From an uncultured Pelagibacteraceae bacterium (GTDB lineage: Bacteria; Pseudomonadota; Alphaproteobacteria; Pelagibacterales; Pelagibacteraceae), in contig CACMJB010000005.1 in NCBI GenBank assembly GCA_902613915.1, positions 1-64,000 of the forward strand: a DNA stretch of 64,000 nt, read 5' to 3'. Within the stretch, counting starts at the first letter, position 1, and the number at the start of each line of letters is the position of its first letter. Position numbers and translations under genes: made by a program. Positions 42,636-51,019 of this stretch are shown one piece after another. The notes below the pieces were generated by a model. It saw nothing but the letters and a program-made list of their open reading frames with translations, searched no databases and was not told the origin of the DNA.

Positions 42636-44585
42636 ATGAATAAAAACGTATCATTGGCAATAGAGAAAGCTGTCGGCAGTATAAGCCAGAAGCACCAAAA
42701 CGAACTAAAAAACAATGGTCCTAAAAAACCAGACTTATTCTCTTTATCAGGTGAAACAGAGCTATTTCAAAATGATAAAGGCATTACGATAAAGATTGAC
42801 AGATCTAGAGATGCAAATTTAACTGATTTTGGCAAAGCAACATTAACTGATCGATACTTAGGTCAGAACGAGAGTTTTCAAGATTTATTTGCAAGAGTGG
42901 CAAGTACATACGCAGATGACAATTTACACGCACAAAGAATTTATAACTACATAAGCAATTTATGGTTCATGCCTGCAACTCCAGTTTTATCTAATGGAGG
43001 AACTGAAAGAGGTTTGCCGATTTCTTGTTTTTTAAATGAAGCAAACGATAGCCTAGAGGGTATCACAAGTCTTTGGGAAGAAAATGTTTGGCTTGCTGCA
43101 AGAGGCGGTGGTATCGGAAGTTATTGGGGCAACCTTAGATCAATCGGTGAGAAAATTGGCAAAGTTGGAAAAACATCCGGAATAATTCCTTTTATCAAAG
43201 TTATGGACTCTTTAACTTTGGCTATCAGCCAAGGTTCTTTAAGAAGAGGTTCTGCAGCTTGTTATTTACAAATTGACCATCCTGAAATTGAAGAGTTTAT
43301 TGAAATGAGAAGACCTACAGGTGGTGACGTTAATAGAAGATCTCTTAATTTACATCATGGTGTATTGGTTACTGATGAGTTTATGAGAGCAGTAGAAACT
43401 GGAGATCAGTGGGCATTAAGAAGTCCGTACGATGGCACAGTTCAATCAACTATTCCTGCAAGAAATTTATGGATCAGATTATTAACTGCTAGAATTGAAA
43501 CTGGTGAACCTTATATTGTTTTTATTGATACAGTTAACAGACAAATACCTCAACATCACAAGCTTGCTGGACTAAAAGTCAAAACTTCTAACTTATGTAG
43601 TGAAATCACATTACCTACAGGACAAGATAACGAAGGAAACCAAAGAACTGCTGTTTGCTGTTTATCATCTTTAAATTTAGACACATACGATCAATGGAGT
43701 GAAGATCCTCAATTCGTAGAAGATGTAATGAGATTCTTAGATAATGTTATGACTGATTTCATTAATAGGGCACCAGATGAATTTGCTCATGCAAAATATT
43801 CTGCAATGAGAGAAAGAAGTGTTGGACTTGGAGTAATGGGATTACATTCTTATTTCCAACAAAAAAATATTCCTTTCGGTTCAGTGATGAGCAAAGTTTG
43901 GAATAAAAAAATATTTAAAAATATTCAAGAAAAAGTAGATGTTGCTTCAGTAACGTTAGCAGAAGAAAGAGGAGCTTGTCCTGATGCTGCTGAATACGGA
44001 ATTAAAGAGAGATTTTCTAACAAAACAGCAATTGCACCTACCGCATCGATTTCAATAATTTGCGGAGGATCTTCTCCAGGAATTGAACCTATTGCTGCAA
44101 ATAGTTACACACACAAAACTTTATCTGGATCATTTAATGTTAGAAATAAATATCTTAAAAAACTTCTTCAAAAACACGGAAAAGATACCGATGAAGTTTG
44201 GTCTAGCATTACAACCAACCAAGGTTCAGTGTCACACTTAGATTTTTTAACTGCTGAAGAAAAAGATACTTTTAAAACAGCATTTGAAATAGATCAAAGA
44301 TGGGTAGTGGAATTAGGAGCAGATAGAACTCCGCATATTTCACAAGCTCAATCAGTAAATATATTTATACCTGCAGATATACATAAAAAGGATTTACATA
44401 ATCTTCATTTCCAAGCTTGGAAAAAAGGATTAAAAAGCCTTTATTACTGCAGATCTAAATCAATCCAAAGAGCCGAGAACGTAAACAACGCATCACAGAC
44501 TGATGTAACTAAAAATGTTTATTCAAGCGGACAACAATCAAATAATGAATCAAATAACTATGAGGAGTGTTTATCATGTCAGTAG
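42636..44585 (+). CDS. nrdA: Class I ribonucleotide reductase large subunit
   Basis: A 649-residue catalytic subunit. FMPATPVLSNGGTERGLPIS sits at the substrate loop with a redox Cys in SCF, AVCCLSSLNLDTYDQW carries the active-site cysteines, and IAPTASISIICGGSSPGIEP binds phosphate. The C-terminus ends in ECLSCQ, the mobile C-x-x-C that re-reduces the enzyme. It is about 110 residues shorter than E. coli NrdA because it has no N-terminal ATP-cone, so the usual overall activity switch seems absent. It reduces NDPs to dNDPs with NrdB. Confidence 0.95.
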   Translation: MNKNVSLAIEKAVGSISQKHQNELKNNGPKKPDLFSLSGETELFQNDKGITIKIDRSRDANLTDFGKATLTDRYLGQNESFQDLFARVASTYADDNLHAQRIYNYISNLWFMPATPVLSNGGTERGLPISCFLNEANDSLEGITSLWEENVWLAARGGGIGSYWGNLRSIGEKIGKVGKTSGIIPFIKVMDSLTLAISQGSLRRGSAACYLQIDHPEIEEFIEMRRPTGGDVNRRSLNLHHGVLVTDEFMRAVETGDQWALRSPYDGTVQSTIPARNLWIRLLTARIETGEPYIVFIDTVNRQIPQHHKLAGLKVKTSNLCSEITLPTGQDNEGNQRTAVCCLSSLNLDTYDQWSEDPQFVEDVMRFLDNVMTDFINRAPDEFAHAKYSAMRERSVGLGVMGLHSYFQQKNIPFGSVMSKVWNKKIFKNIQEKVDVASVTLAEERGACPDAAEYGIKERFSNKTAIAPTASISIICGGSSPGIEPIAANSYTHKTLSGSFNVRNKYLKKLLQKHGKDTDEVWSSITTNQGSVSHLDFLTAEEKDTFKTAFEIDQRWVVELGADRTPHISQAQSVNIFIPADIHKKDLHNLHFQAWKKGLKSLYYCRSKSIQRAENVNNASQTDVTKNVYSSGQQSNNESNNYEECLSCQ

Positions 44586-45583
44586 CAGAAAAAATTAAGC
44601 CAGGAATAATTCAACCTAGCAAAATGGGACTATTAGTAGAAAACCCAGTTTATAAGCCATTTAGGTATCCATGGTGTTATGACGCTTGGTTAACTCAACA
44701 AAGAATTCACTGGTTACCAGAAGAAGTACCACTAGGAGATGATGTAAGAGATTGGCAAAAAAATCTTACTGTTGAAGAAAAGAATTTATTAACTCACATC
44801 TTTAGATTTTTTACTCAAGCTGATGTTGAGGTTAACAACTGTTATTTAAGACATTACACAACAGTATTTAAGCCAACAGAGGTATTAATGATGATGACGG
44901 CGTTTGCTGCAATGGAAACAGTTCATATTGCTGCTTACTCTCATTTGTTAGATACAATTGGAATGCCAGAAACAGAATATTCTGCTTTCATGAAGTATAA
45001 AGAAATGAAAGACAAGTATGATTATATGCAAGGTTTTGATGTTAAATCAAAACATAATATTGCAATGACAATGGCGGTGTTCTCTGCTTTTACAGAAGGA
45101 CTTCAGTTATTTGCAAGTTTTGCAATTCTTTTAAACTTCCCAAGATTTAATAAGATGAAAGGAATGGGTCAGATCGTAACTTGGTCAGTTAGAGATGAAA
45201 CTCTTCATTGCAATTCTATGATCAGATTGTTTAAAGATTTTATTAAAGAAGAGCCGCAAATCTGGAATGATAAATTAAAAAATGAAATTTATGATGCATG
45301 TAAAACTATTGTGCACCATGAAGATGCTTTCATTGATTTAGCTTTTCAAATGGGTCCATTAAATGGTTTAACTGCTGAAGAAGTTAAGCAGTACATTAGA
45401 TTTATTGGAAACAGAAGACTTGAGCAGTTAGGCCTGAATCCAATTTATGATGTTAAGAAAAATCCATTAACTTGGCTAGATACAATGTTAAATGGAGTTG
45501 AGCACATGAACTTCTTTGAAGGTAGAGCAACTGAATATTCTAAAGCTTCTACAAAAGGTAGTTGGGGCGAGGTTTTTGCTTAA
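44576..45583 (+). CDS. nrdB: Class I ribonucleotide reductase small subunit
   Basis: A 335-residue ferritin-like protein. I take the ATG at 44576, 5 bases or so behind GAGGAGTG, rather than the GTG at 44567; it overlaps the nrdA end by 10 bases. The metal and radical site is clear: MTAFAAMETVHIAAYSHLLD has Glu, His and the radical Tyr four residues on, and SVRDETLHCNSM has the second Glu and His. The Tyr is kept, so this is not a tyrosine-free variant. Confidence 0.95.
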   Translation: MSVAEKIKPGIIQPSKMGLLVENPVYKPFRYPWCYDAWLTQQRIHWLPEEVPLGDDVRDWQKNLTVEEKNLLTHIFRFFTQADVEVNNCYLRHYTTVFKPTEVLMMMTAFAAMETVHIAAYSHLLDTIGMPETEYSAFMKYKEMKDKYDYMQGFDVKSKHNIAMTMAVFSAFTEGLQLFASFAILLNFPRFNKMKGMGQIVTWSVRDETLHCNSMIRLFKDFIKEEPQIWNDKLKNEIYDACKTIVHHEDAFIDLAFQMGPLNGLTAEEVKQYIRFIGNRRLEQLGLNPIYDVKKNPLTWLDTMLNGVEHMNFFEGRATEYSKASTKGSWGEVFA

Positions 45584-46834
45584 TTAACAACTTTTAAAAG
45601 AAGCATACATATTTCTTATTAAGTCAAAGTATAAATCTTTTCCTGGATTAAGCGTTGCTCCTAATGGATCTATGACTCCAGTCTTAATATTTGTATCTTT
45701 TGCAACTGCTTTAATAATATCTGGATTAAATTGAGGTTCTGAAAATACGCAAGTAACTTTTTCATGCTCAATTATTTCTCTGATTTCAGCTAATTGTTCT
45801 GCACCAGGTAATACATCTGTATTAACTGTAAATGCTCCTAAAACATTTACATCAAATCTTTTTTCAAAATACTGGTAGGCATCATGGAAGACAATAGATT
45901 TAAAATTCCCTTTTAATTCAGATTTAACTTTTTTTGTAAGATTGTCTAAAGCATTATGAGCCTTTTTTAAATTAGCTTTATAAACAGATGCATTGTTTGG
46001 ATCTTTTTCAATTAAATGCTCTGCCATTTCACTTAGGATTACTTTTGCGTTTTTTGGATCAAGCCAAATATGCGGATCGTGCTCGCCGTGAGCATGCCCG
46101 TGATGATCTTCATGTTTATCTTCTTTATGACCATGTTCTTTATGTTCATCGTGCTTATGATCGTCATGTTTATCTTCTTTATGACCATGTTCTTTATGTT
46201 CATCGTGCTTATGATCGTCATGTTTATCTTCTATATGACCATGTTCTTTATGTTCATCGTGCTTATGATCGTCATGTTTATCTTCTTTATGACCATGTTC
46301 TTTATGTTCATCGTGCTTATGATCGTCATGTTTATCTTCTTTATGACCATGTTCTTTATGTTCATCGTGCTTATGATCGTCATGTTTATCTTCTTTATGA
46401 CCATGTTCTTTATGTTCATCGTGCTTATGATCGTCATGTTTATCTTCTATATGACCATGTTCTTCAAATATGTTTCTTTCTCTAAATTTTAATTTTCTTA
46501 GACCCTTAGTCTCCATTAATTCTATTTTTTCAGCTTTTTTTGCTATTGATTTTAAAGGTTTTTCTAAAAAATTTTCTAAATCTTCACCAACCCAAAATAT
46601 TAGGTCAGCATTTTGTAACATTTTTGCATGCGAGGGCTTCATTGCAAATCCATGTGGGGATGCATACCCATCTACTATCAAGTCTGGTTTACCCACTCCA
46701 TCCATCAAATAACTTGCTAATGAATGAATAGGTTTAATTGAAGCTACTACTTTAATATCAGCATTTGCTGGAGAAATAATAGAAAATATAGATAATATTG
46801 ATAATATAAACGAATATTTTTTAATGTTTTTCAT
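45584..46834 (-). CDS. znuA: Zinc ABC transporter substrate-binding protein with His-rich repeats
   Basis: A 416-residue cluster A-I binding protein with a signal peptide (MKNIKKYSFILSILSIFS, cut near ANA). Zinc ligands are expected in the first lobe at SIKPIHSLASYLM, then HDPHIWLDPKNAKVILSEM and the second lobe VFHDAYQYFEKRFDV, and IREIIEHEKVTCVFSEPQFN has the late conserved Glu. Between them is a His/Asp/Glu-rich loop of six perfect 18-residue repeats, far longer than the loop in E. coli ZnuA. It probably collects zinc at the periplasmic face. It diverges from znuC under two Zur-type boxes. Confidence 0.93.
   Translation of the reverse strand: MKNIKKYSFILSILSIFSIISPANADIKVVASIKPIHSLASYLMDGVGKPDLIVDGYASPHGFAMKPSHAKMLQNADLIFWVGEDLENFLEKPLKSIAKKAEKIELMETKGLRKLKFRERNIFEEHGHIEDKHDDHKHDEHKEHGHKEDKHDDHKHDEHKEHGHKEDKHDDHKHDEHKEHGHKEDKHDDHKHDEHKEHGHIEDKHDDHKHDEHKEHGHKEDKHDDHKHDEHKEHGHKEDKHEDHHGHAHGEHDPHIWLDPKNAKVILSEMAEHLIEKDPNNASVYKANLKKAHNALDNLTKKVKSELKGNFKSIVFHDAYQYFEKRFDVNVLGAFTVNTDVLPGAEQLAEIREIIEHEKVTCVFSEPQFNPDIIKAVAKDTNIKTGVIDPLGATLNPGKDLYFDLIRNMYASFKSC
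46111..46470. repeat. 54-bp tandem repeat array inside znuA
   Basis: Six complete copies of a 54-base unit begin at 46111, 46165, 46219, 46273, 46327 and 46381, followed by a partial copy to 46470. Copies differ only at one base that changes Lys to Ile in the encoded HGH(K/I)ED segment (copies at 46219 and 46435). Each unit encodes HGHKEDKHDDHKHDEHKE in znuA. The near identity at DNA level means recent expansion by slippage or recombination, and copy number is probably variable. Confidence 0.95.
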
Positions 46835-46855
46835 AATAATAGTATTTTTAAGAAC

Positions 46856-46890
46856 TGTTATAATATAACATATATGTAATAATATAACAT
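46856..46890. promoter_or_regulatory. zur box: Two Zur-box-like palindromes in the znuA-znuC promoter
   Basis: TGTTATAATATAACA at 46856-46870 is a perfect 15-base palindrome and matches the alphaproteobacterial Zur box as I remember it. A second copy, TGTAATAATATAACA at 46875-46889, matches 13 of 15 bases, with start-to-start spacing of 19 bases. They lie in the 75-base gap between divergent znuA and znuC, and the regulator gene zur is three genes downstream. Zn-bound Zur would shut both promoters when zinc is plentiful. Confidence 0.8.
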
Positions 46891-46909
46891 TTATAAGTCA
46901 AGGAAATAA

Positions 46910-47656
46910 ATGATCTCTAATCAAAATATTTTAATAAAATTAAATCAAGCCGGTTTCCGTATAAAGGACAAATGGCTAGTCAAAGGAGTGTCACTACAAA
47001 TTGAAAAAGGAAAAATAGTTACTCTTATTGGACCAAATGGTTCTGGAAAAAGTACAACTGCGAAAATTGCATTAGGAATTTATAAAAAAATTGATGGAGA
47101 GGTTGAAAAATACACAAATAAAGTTGGTTATGTTCCTCAAAAAATTTCAATCGATTGGACATTGCCACTTAGAGTTAAGGATTTCATGGTATTGACTGAA
47201 AATCTTAAAGATGAAGATCTTAATGAAGCTTTATCATTAACTGGCGTTATACAACTTAAAAATAAAAATTTAGGTGATTTATCAGGCGGTGAATTTCAAA
47301 GAGTATTGATCGCAAGAGCAATTTCAAAAAAACCAGAACTATTGGTGCTTGATGAACCAGTACAAGGAGTAGATTTTACTGGTGAAATTGCTTTATACAA
47401 ACTCATAAAGAAAATTACTGATGAATTGAATTGTGGAATTTTATTAATTTCTCATGACTTACATACAGTAATGAGCGCTACAGACCATGTTGTTTGCTTA
47501 AATGGCCACGTGTGCTGCTCAGGATCTCCAATGGATGTTGCAAAAAATAATGAATACAAAGCTTTGTTTGGTGAACAAGCTTCTCAAATATTATCAAGGT
47601 ATGAACATAGACATGATCATATACATACAAGTGATGGAGAAATAAAAAAAAATTAA
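46910..47656 (+). CDS. znuC: Zinc ABC transporter ATP-binding protein
   Basis: A 248-residue ABC ATPase: Walker A TLIGPNGSGKSTTAKI, Q-loop region GYVPQKISIDWTLPLRVKDF typical of ZnuC/MntB, signature LGDLSGGEFQRVLIARAIS, Walker B ELLVLDEPVQGVD and switch ISHDLHTVM. The C-terminus is His-rich (RYEHRHDHIHTSDGE), perhaps another zinc-buffering patch. It is flush with znuB (next base). Confidence 0.95.
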   Translation: MISNQNILIKLNQAGFRIKDKWLVKGVSLQIEKGKIVTLIGPNGSGKSTTAKIALGIYKKIDGEVEKYTNKVGYVPQKISIDWTLPLRVKDFMVLTENLKDEDLNEALSLTGVIQLKNKNLGDLSGGEFQRVLIARAISKKPELLVLDEPVQGVDFTGEIALYKLIKKITDELNCGILLISHDLHTVMSATDHVVCLNGHVCCSGSPMDVAKNNEYKALFGEQASQILSRYEHRHDHIHTSDGEIKKN

Positions 47657-48460
47657 ATGTTAGATGATTTTTTTATAAGAGCCTTAATAGCTGGACTTGG
47701 CATTGCAATTGTAACAGGACCTCTTGGGTGTTTTGTTATATGGAGAAGATTATCATATTTTGGTGACACTCTTGCACATTCAGCTTTACTTGGAGTTACC
47801 TTAGCTTATACTTTAGAATTTAACATTGCTTTTTCAGTATTTATAATTTCATCTTTAATTGCATTAATTTTAATTCAGCTTCAAAAAAGAACTAATCTAC
47901 CAGGAGATGCTTTATTAGGACTTTTAGCTCACTCATCTTTAGCAGTAGGACTAGTTGTTATTGGTTTTTTAACATTCATAAGGTTTGATATAATGGGATT
48001 ATTATTTGGAGATATACTAGCTGTTACAGTTGATGATTTATTAATTATATGGATAGGAGGTCCGTTAATTCTTTTAGTACTTAAATTAATTTGGAAACCT
48101 TTATTTGCATCAACAGTTAATTATGAATTAGCAGAAGCCGAAGGCTTAAATCCTGATAAAGCTAAAGCTATTTTCACAGTATTAATGGCTGGGATTATTG
48201 CAATTTCGATCAAAATGGTTGGATTATTATTAATTACAGGAATGTTAATTATACCAGCTGCAATGGCTAGAAATATTTCTTCAAGTCCGCAGAGCATGGT
48301 TATTTATTCAATACTTGGCGGTTTGTTATCAGTACTTTTAGGTTTGTTTACTTCATTAGAATTTAATACATCCTCAGGTCCATCAATTATAGCGGCTTCC
48401 TTATTTTTATTCATACTTTCATTATTAAATATTAAACAATCGATTAAATTGAAAAATTAA
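47657..48460 (+). CDS. znuB: Zinc ABC transporter permease
   Basis: A 267-residue cluster 9 (ABC-3) permease with about eight membrane helices. FGDTLAHSALLGVTLAYTLE is the typical family motif with an H-S-A core, and MKMVGLLLITGMLIIPAAMARN-like sequence (read MVGLLLITGMLIIPAAMA) marks the coupling region. It pairs with ZnuC and carries zinc from ZnuA through the inner membrane. It begins on the base after the znuC stop. Confidence 0.94.
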   Translation: MLDDFFIRALIAGLGIAIVTGPLGCFVIWRRLSYFGDTLAHSALLGVTLAYTLEFNIAFSVFIISSLIALILIQLQKRTNLPGDALLGLLAHSSLAVGLVVIGFLTFIRFDIMGLLFGDILAVTVDDLLIIWIGGPLILLVLKLIWKPLFASTVNYELAEAEGLNPDKAKAIFTVLMAGIIAISIKMVGLLLITGMLIIPAAMARNISSSPQSMVIYSILGGLLSVLLGLFTSLEFNTSSGPSIIAASLFLFILSLLNIKQSIKLKN

Positions 48461-48483
48461 CGATAAATAAGTAATATAAAAAA

Positions 48484-48876
48484 ATGTATAAAGAAAATAA
48501 TCTTTCAAAAAATCAACAAATTATTTTTGATTTAATTAATAAATCTTCAGAACCTTTAAAAGCATATACAATACTTTTTAATGTACAAAAGAAAGGAATT
48601 AAAGCTCCGCCACAAGTTTATCGAGCATTAGATAAATTAGTTGAGACAGGAAAAATTCATAAAATTGAAAGTAAAAATGCTTTTGTTGCATGTAGAAATT
48701 CAGGTTGTGAAATTTCAAAAGCTACAGCTTTTTCAATTTGTGAAAGTTGTGAAATGGTTGACGAAATAAATGATGCTAAACTTACAAAATATTTAACAAG
48801 TTTTAGTGATAAAAAAGGAACTAAGTATAAAAGATTTAATTTAGAATTTTTTGGTTTGTGTAAAAAGTGCAAATAA
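48484..48876 (+). CDS. zur: Fur-family zinc uptake regulator Zur
   Basis: A 130-residue winged-helix regulator. The DNA-binding domain is PLKAYTILFNVQKKGIKAPP and QVYRALDKLVETGKIHKIES; the dimer domain has the zinc-structural cysteines in CRNSGCEIS, CESCEMVDE and CKKCK. Those three C-x-x-C-like pairs and the operon position after znuCB favour Zur over Fur. Nine residues shorter than many Zur proteins, but with the motifs kept. It probably binds the two palindromes upstream of znuC. Confidence 0.9.
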   Translation: MYKENNLSKNQQIIFDLINKSSEPLKAYTILFNVQKKGIKAPPQVYRALDKLVETGKIHKIESKNAFVACRNSGCEISKATAFSICESCEMVDEINDAKLTKYLTSFSDKKGTKYKRFNLEFFGLCKKCK

Positions 48877-48924
48877 AAACAAAATAAGCTAATCTCAAGA
48901 AATCATAAGCATATCTTCCATAAT

Positions 48925-48995
48925 TCACTTTTTAGTTGAACTACGGTTACATTATCGACCTATACATGTTACTTAAAAGTGAGGGAATTAGGAGG
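48925..48995 (+). promoter_or_regulatory. Structured leader of proX, possible riboswitch
   Basis: TCACTTTT (48925-48932) pairs perfectly with AAAAGTGA (48975-48982) to make an 8-base closing stem around 42 bases. A second 4-base hairpin, TAGT-TGA-ACTA, sits inside it at 48933-48943. The 3' arm lies 7 bases before AGGAGG (48990-48995), which is 4 bases from the proX ATG, so folding could affect translation. Methionine- and betaine-related genes of SAR11 bacteria often carry SAM-type riboswitches, but I cannot confirm a known class here. Confidence 0.4.
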
Positions 48996-48999
48996 ACAT

Positions 49000-49941
49000 A
49001 TGAAATATTTAAAATATTTAGTATCTATAATAACGGCAATATCTATTAGTAGTGTTGTATCTGCTAATGAGATTAAAATGGGTAAAGCTGATTGGGATAC
49101 AGGCTATTTCCAGGCTGAGATCTACAAACAAGCTTTAGAAAAGATGGGGTACAAAGTTTCTGGCCCTACAGTAATGAAACCACAAGTGTTTTATGTAGCT
49201 GCAGCCGCAGGCGACATTGATCTTTGGGTTAATGGCTGGTTTGGAACACATGATGGTTATATCTCTGAGTCAAAAGGTAAAGTTAAACCAGTTGGTTATG
49301 TAATGAAGGGCGGTGGAGCTCAAGGTTACTTAATCGATAAAAAATCTGCAGATAAATTTGGCATCAAGAGTGTAATGGATATCAAAAAGCACGCTAAAGA
49401 GTTCGACTCTAATGGCGATGGTAAAGCAGACATGGTTGCTTGCCCTCCAGGTTGGGGATGTGAGAAAGTTATTTCAAAACATTTTGACGAGCTTGGATTA
49501 GGTGATTTTATTAATCCAGTAAAAGCAGACTACTCGGCTTCAATGGCAGATGCAGTGTCAAAATATAAAAATGGAAAATCTATTCTATTTTATACATGGA
49601 CACCTAACTGGACTGTTGGTGCTTTAAAACTTGGTAAAGATGTAGTTTGGATTGAAGTGCCTTACAGCGCAACAAAGCCGACTAAAATTGCAAATGCTAC
49701 GAAATCTAAAGTTAATTTAGGTTTTGGTGCTGATGATATCAGACCAGCAGCAAATGTAGACTTTCTTAAAGCAAATCCAAAGGTAGAAAAGATGCTTAAA
49801 AAAGCTTCTATACCTCTTGGAGATATTGCTGCTCAGAACTTGAAAATGAACAAGGGTGAGAAAAGCGAAAAAGCTATTAAGAAACACGCAGCTGAATGGA
49901 TAAAAGCTAATCAGAGCACGTTTGATAGTTGGATCAAGTAA
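49000..49941 (+). CDS. proX: Glycine betaine/proline ABC transporter binding protein
   Basis: A 313-residue OpuAC-type binding protein. I choose the ATG at 49000, placed 4 bases after a strong AGGAGG, over the GTG at 48979, which has no ribosome site. It has a signal peptide (MKYLKYLVSIITAISISS, cut near residue 23). DIDLWVNGWFGTHDGYISES and ILFYTWTPNWTVGAL supply the aromatic residues that form a cation cage for quaternary amines. Substrate is therefore probably glycine betaine or a relative. The permease gene follows in 18 bases. Confidence 0.87.
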   Translation: MKYLKYLVSIITAISISSVVSANEIKMGKADWDTGYFQAEIYKQALEKMGYKVSGPTVMKPQVFYVAAAAGDIDLWVNGWFGTHDGYISESKGKVKPVGYVMKGGGAQGYLIDKKSADKFGIKSVMDIKKHAKEFDSNGDGKADMVACPPGWGCEKVISKHFDELGLGDFINPVKADYSASMADAVSKYKNGKSILFYTWTPNWTVGALKLGKDVVWIEVPYSATKPTKIANATKSKVNLGFGADDIRPAANVDFLKANPKVEKMLKKASIPLGDIAAQNLKMNKGEKSEKAIKKHAAEWIKANQSTFDSWIK

Positions 49942-49959
49942 GGATTAAGGTTAATTTTA

Positions 49960-50811
49960 ATGAGTTTAAAATTAGCCCCTTCCGATTATGAAATATACAT
50001 TCCAATTGGTGAATGGATAGAGGGAAATATTAAAGAGTGGCTATTTGAACAAAGGCCACTCTTTAAAAAGATTTCAGCACCAATTGATACTGTTCTTAAT
50101 AGTTTAGACTCTCTTTTTAATTTTATTCCTTTTCCAATAATACTTTTTATATTTGTATTCTTTGCTTTTAAAACAAATGGATTGAAATTTGCAGTTTTTT
50201 CTTTTCTAAGTTTAGTATTTATAGATCTAGTTGATCTTTGGTCTGAAAGTATGACTACGTTAGCAATGATATTTACCGCGGTTTTATTTTGCATGCTCAT
50301 TGGTATTCCTTTAGGAATTCTGGCTTCTAGAAGCAATACATTTGAAATTATTTTACGCCCTGTGTTGGATATTATGCAGACCATTCCAAGTTTTGTTTAT
50401 TTAATACCCGTAGTTATGCTCTTTGGAGTAGGATTAACTCCAGGTGTTGTTGCAACAATTATATTTGCACTTCCGCCAATAATTCGTTTAACCAATTTAG
50501 GTATTAGACAAGTCGGCAAAGGTTTTAAAGAAGCTGGTTCAAGTTTAGGATTAACAAAGTTTCTAATACTTTTAAAAATTGAAATACCTTTATCTCTTAA
50601 AACTATAATGGCGGGCGTTAATCAAACATTAATGTTAGCTTTATCGATGGTAGTTATCGCAGCTTTAATTGGAGCTGGAGGATTAGGTTTAACTGTTTAT
50701 ATTGCGTTGGGTAGATTAGATGTAGGTTCAGCTGTTATTGGCGGAACAGGAATAGTAATTTTAGCTATAATATTAGATAGAATAACTCAGAAAATAATTA
50801 AAACTCGTTAA
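49960..50811 (+). CDS. proW: Glycine betaine/proline ABC transporter permease
   Basis: A 283-residue permease with about six membrane helices. GIPLGILASRSNTFEIILRP, DIMQTIPSFVYLIPVVMLFG and the EAA loop KEAGSSLGLTKFLILLKIEI followed by MAGVNQTLMLALSMVVIAAL are diagnostic of ProW/OpuAB. The matching ATPase (ProV) would normally be in the operon but no ABC ATPase gene is near; the next plus-strand neighbour is another locus. The ATPase must be elsewhere in the genome or shared. Confidence 0.88.
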   Translation: MSLKLAPSDYEIYIPIGEWIEGNIKEWLFEQRPLFKKISAPIDTVLNSLDSLFNFIPFPIILFIFVFFAFKTNGLKFAVFSFLSLVFIDLVDLWSESMTTLAMIFTAVLFCMLIGIPLGILASRSNTFEIILRPVLDIMQTIPSFVYLIPVVMLFGVGLTPGVVATIIFALPPIIRLTNLGIRQVGKGFKEAGSSLGLTKFLILLKIEIPLSLKTIMAGVNQTLMLALSMVVIAALIGAGGLGLTVYIALGRLDVGSAVIGGTGIVILAIILDRITQKIIKTR

Positions 50812-50983
50812 TTAATCCAAGCATTTTAAGAATAAAAACAATCACAAAAAATAAAAATGTCCAACCTATAAATTGAATAATGATTGTTAGTTTAGGACCT
50901 TTATCAATGCCTTTCCAAGTCATGAAAGTATACGTAGATAAAATTGAAAGTATTAAAAGTAGCAAAAAGTTTGTTAAAGTCAT
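50798..50983 (-). CDS. Small two-helix membrane protein
   Basis: A 61-residue hydrophobic protein with two membrane segments (MTLTNFLLLLILSILSTYTF and IIQFIGWTFLFFVIVFILKM) joined by WKGIDKGPKL. I do not recognise it. It overlaps the end of proW by 14 bases on the opposite strand, and it is 36 bases from the SGNH gene on its own strand. Small membrane proteins of this size are easily missed, and coding is likely but not certain. Confidence 0.45.
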   Translation of the reverse strand: MTLTNFLLLLILSILSTYTFMTWKGIDKGPKLTIIIQFIGWTFLFFVIVFILKMLGLINEF

Positions 50984-51019
50984 TTATAATTTTATAATTA
51001 AAATATAAAGTTATATATT

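Noticed and set aside
46111-46470. CRISPR-like array of 54-bp units
   Set aside because: Units are contiguous with no unique spacers, keep the znuA reading frame, and encode a His-rich repeat. It is a coding tandem repeat.
45988-46492. Long antisense open frames across znuA
   Set aside because: They exist only because the 54-base repeat is a multiple of three and lacks stops in those frames; they carry no start context and no known motif.
48925-48995. Assignment of the proX leader to a named SAM riboswitch
   Set aside because: I could not match it to a remembered consensus with confidence, so it is reported only as a structured leader.
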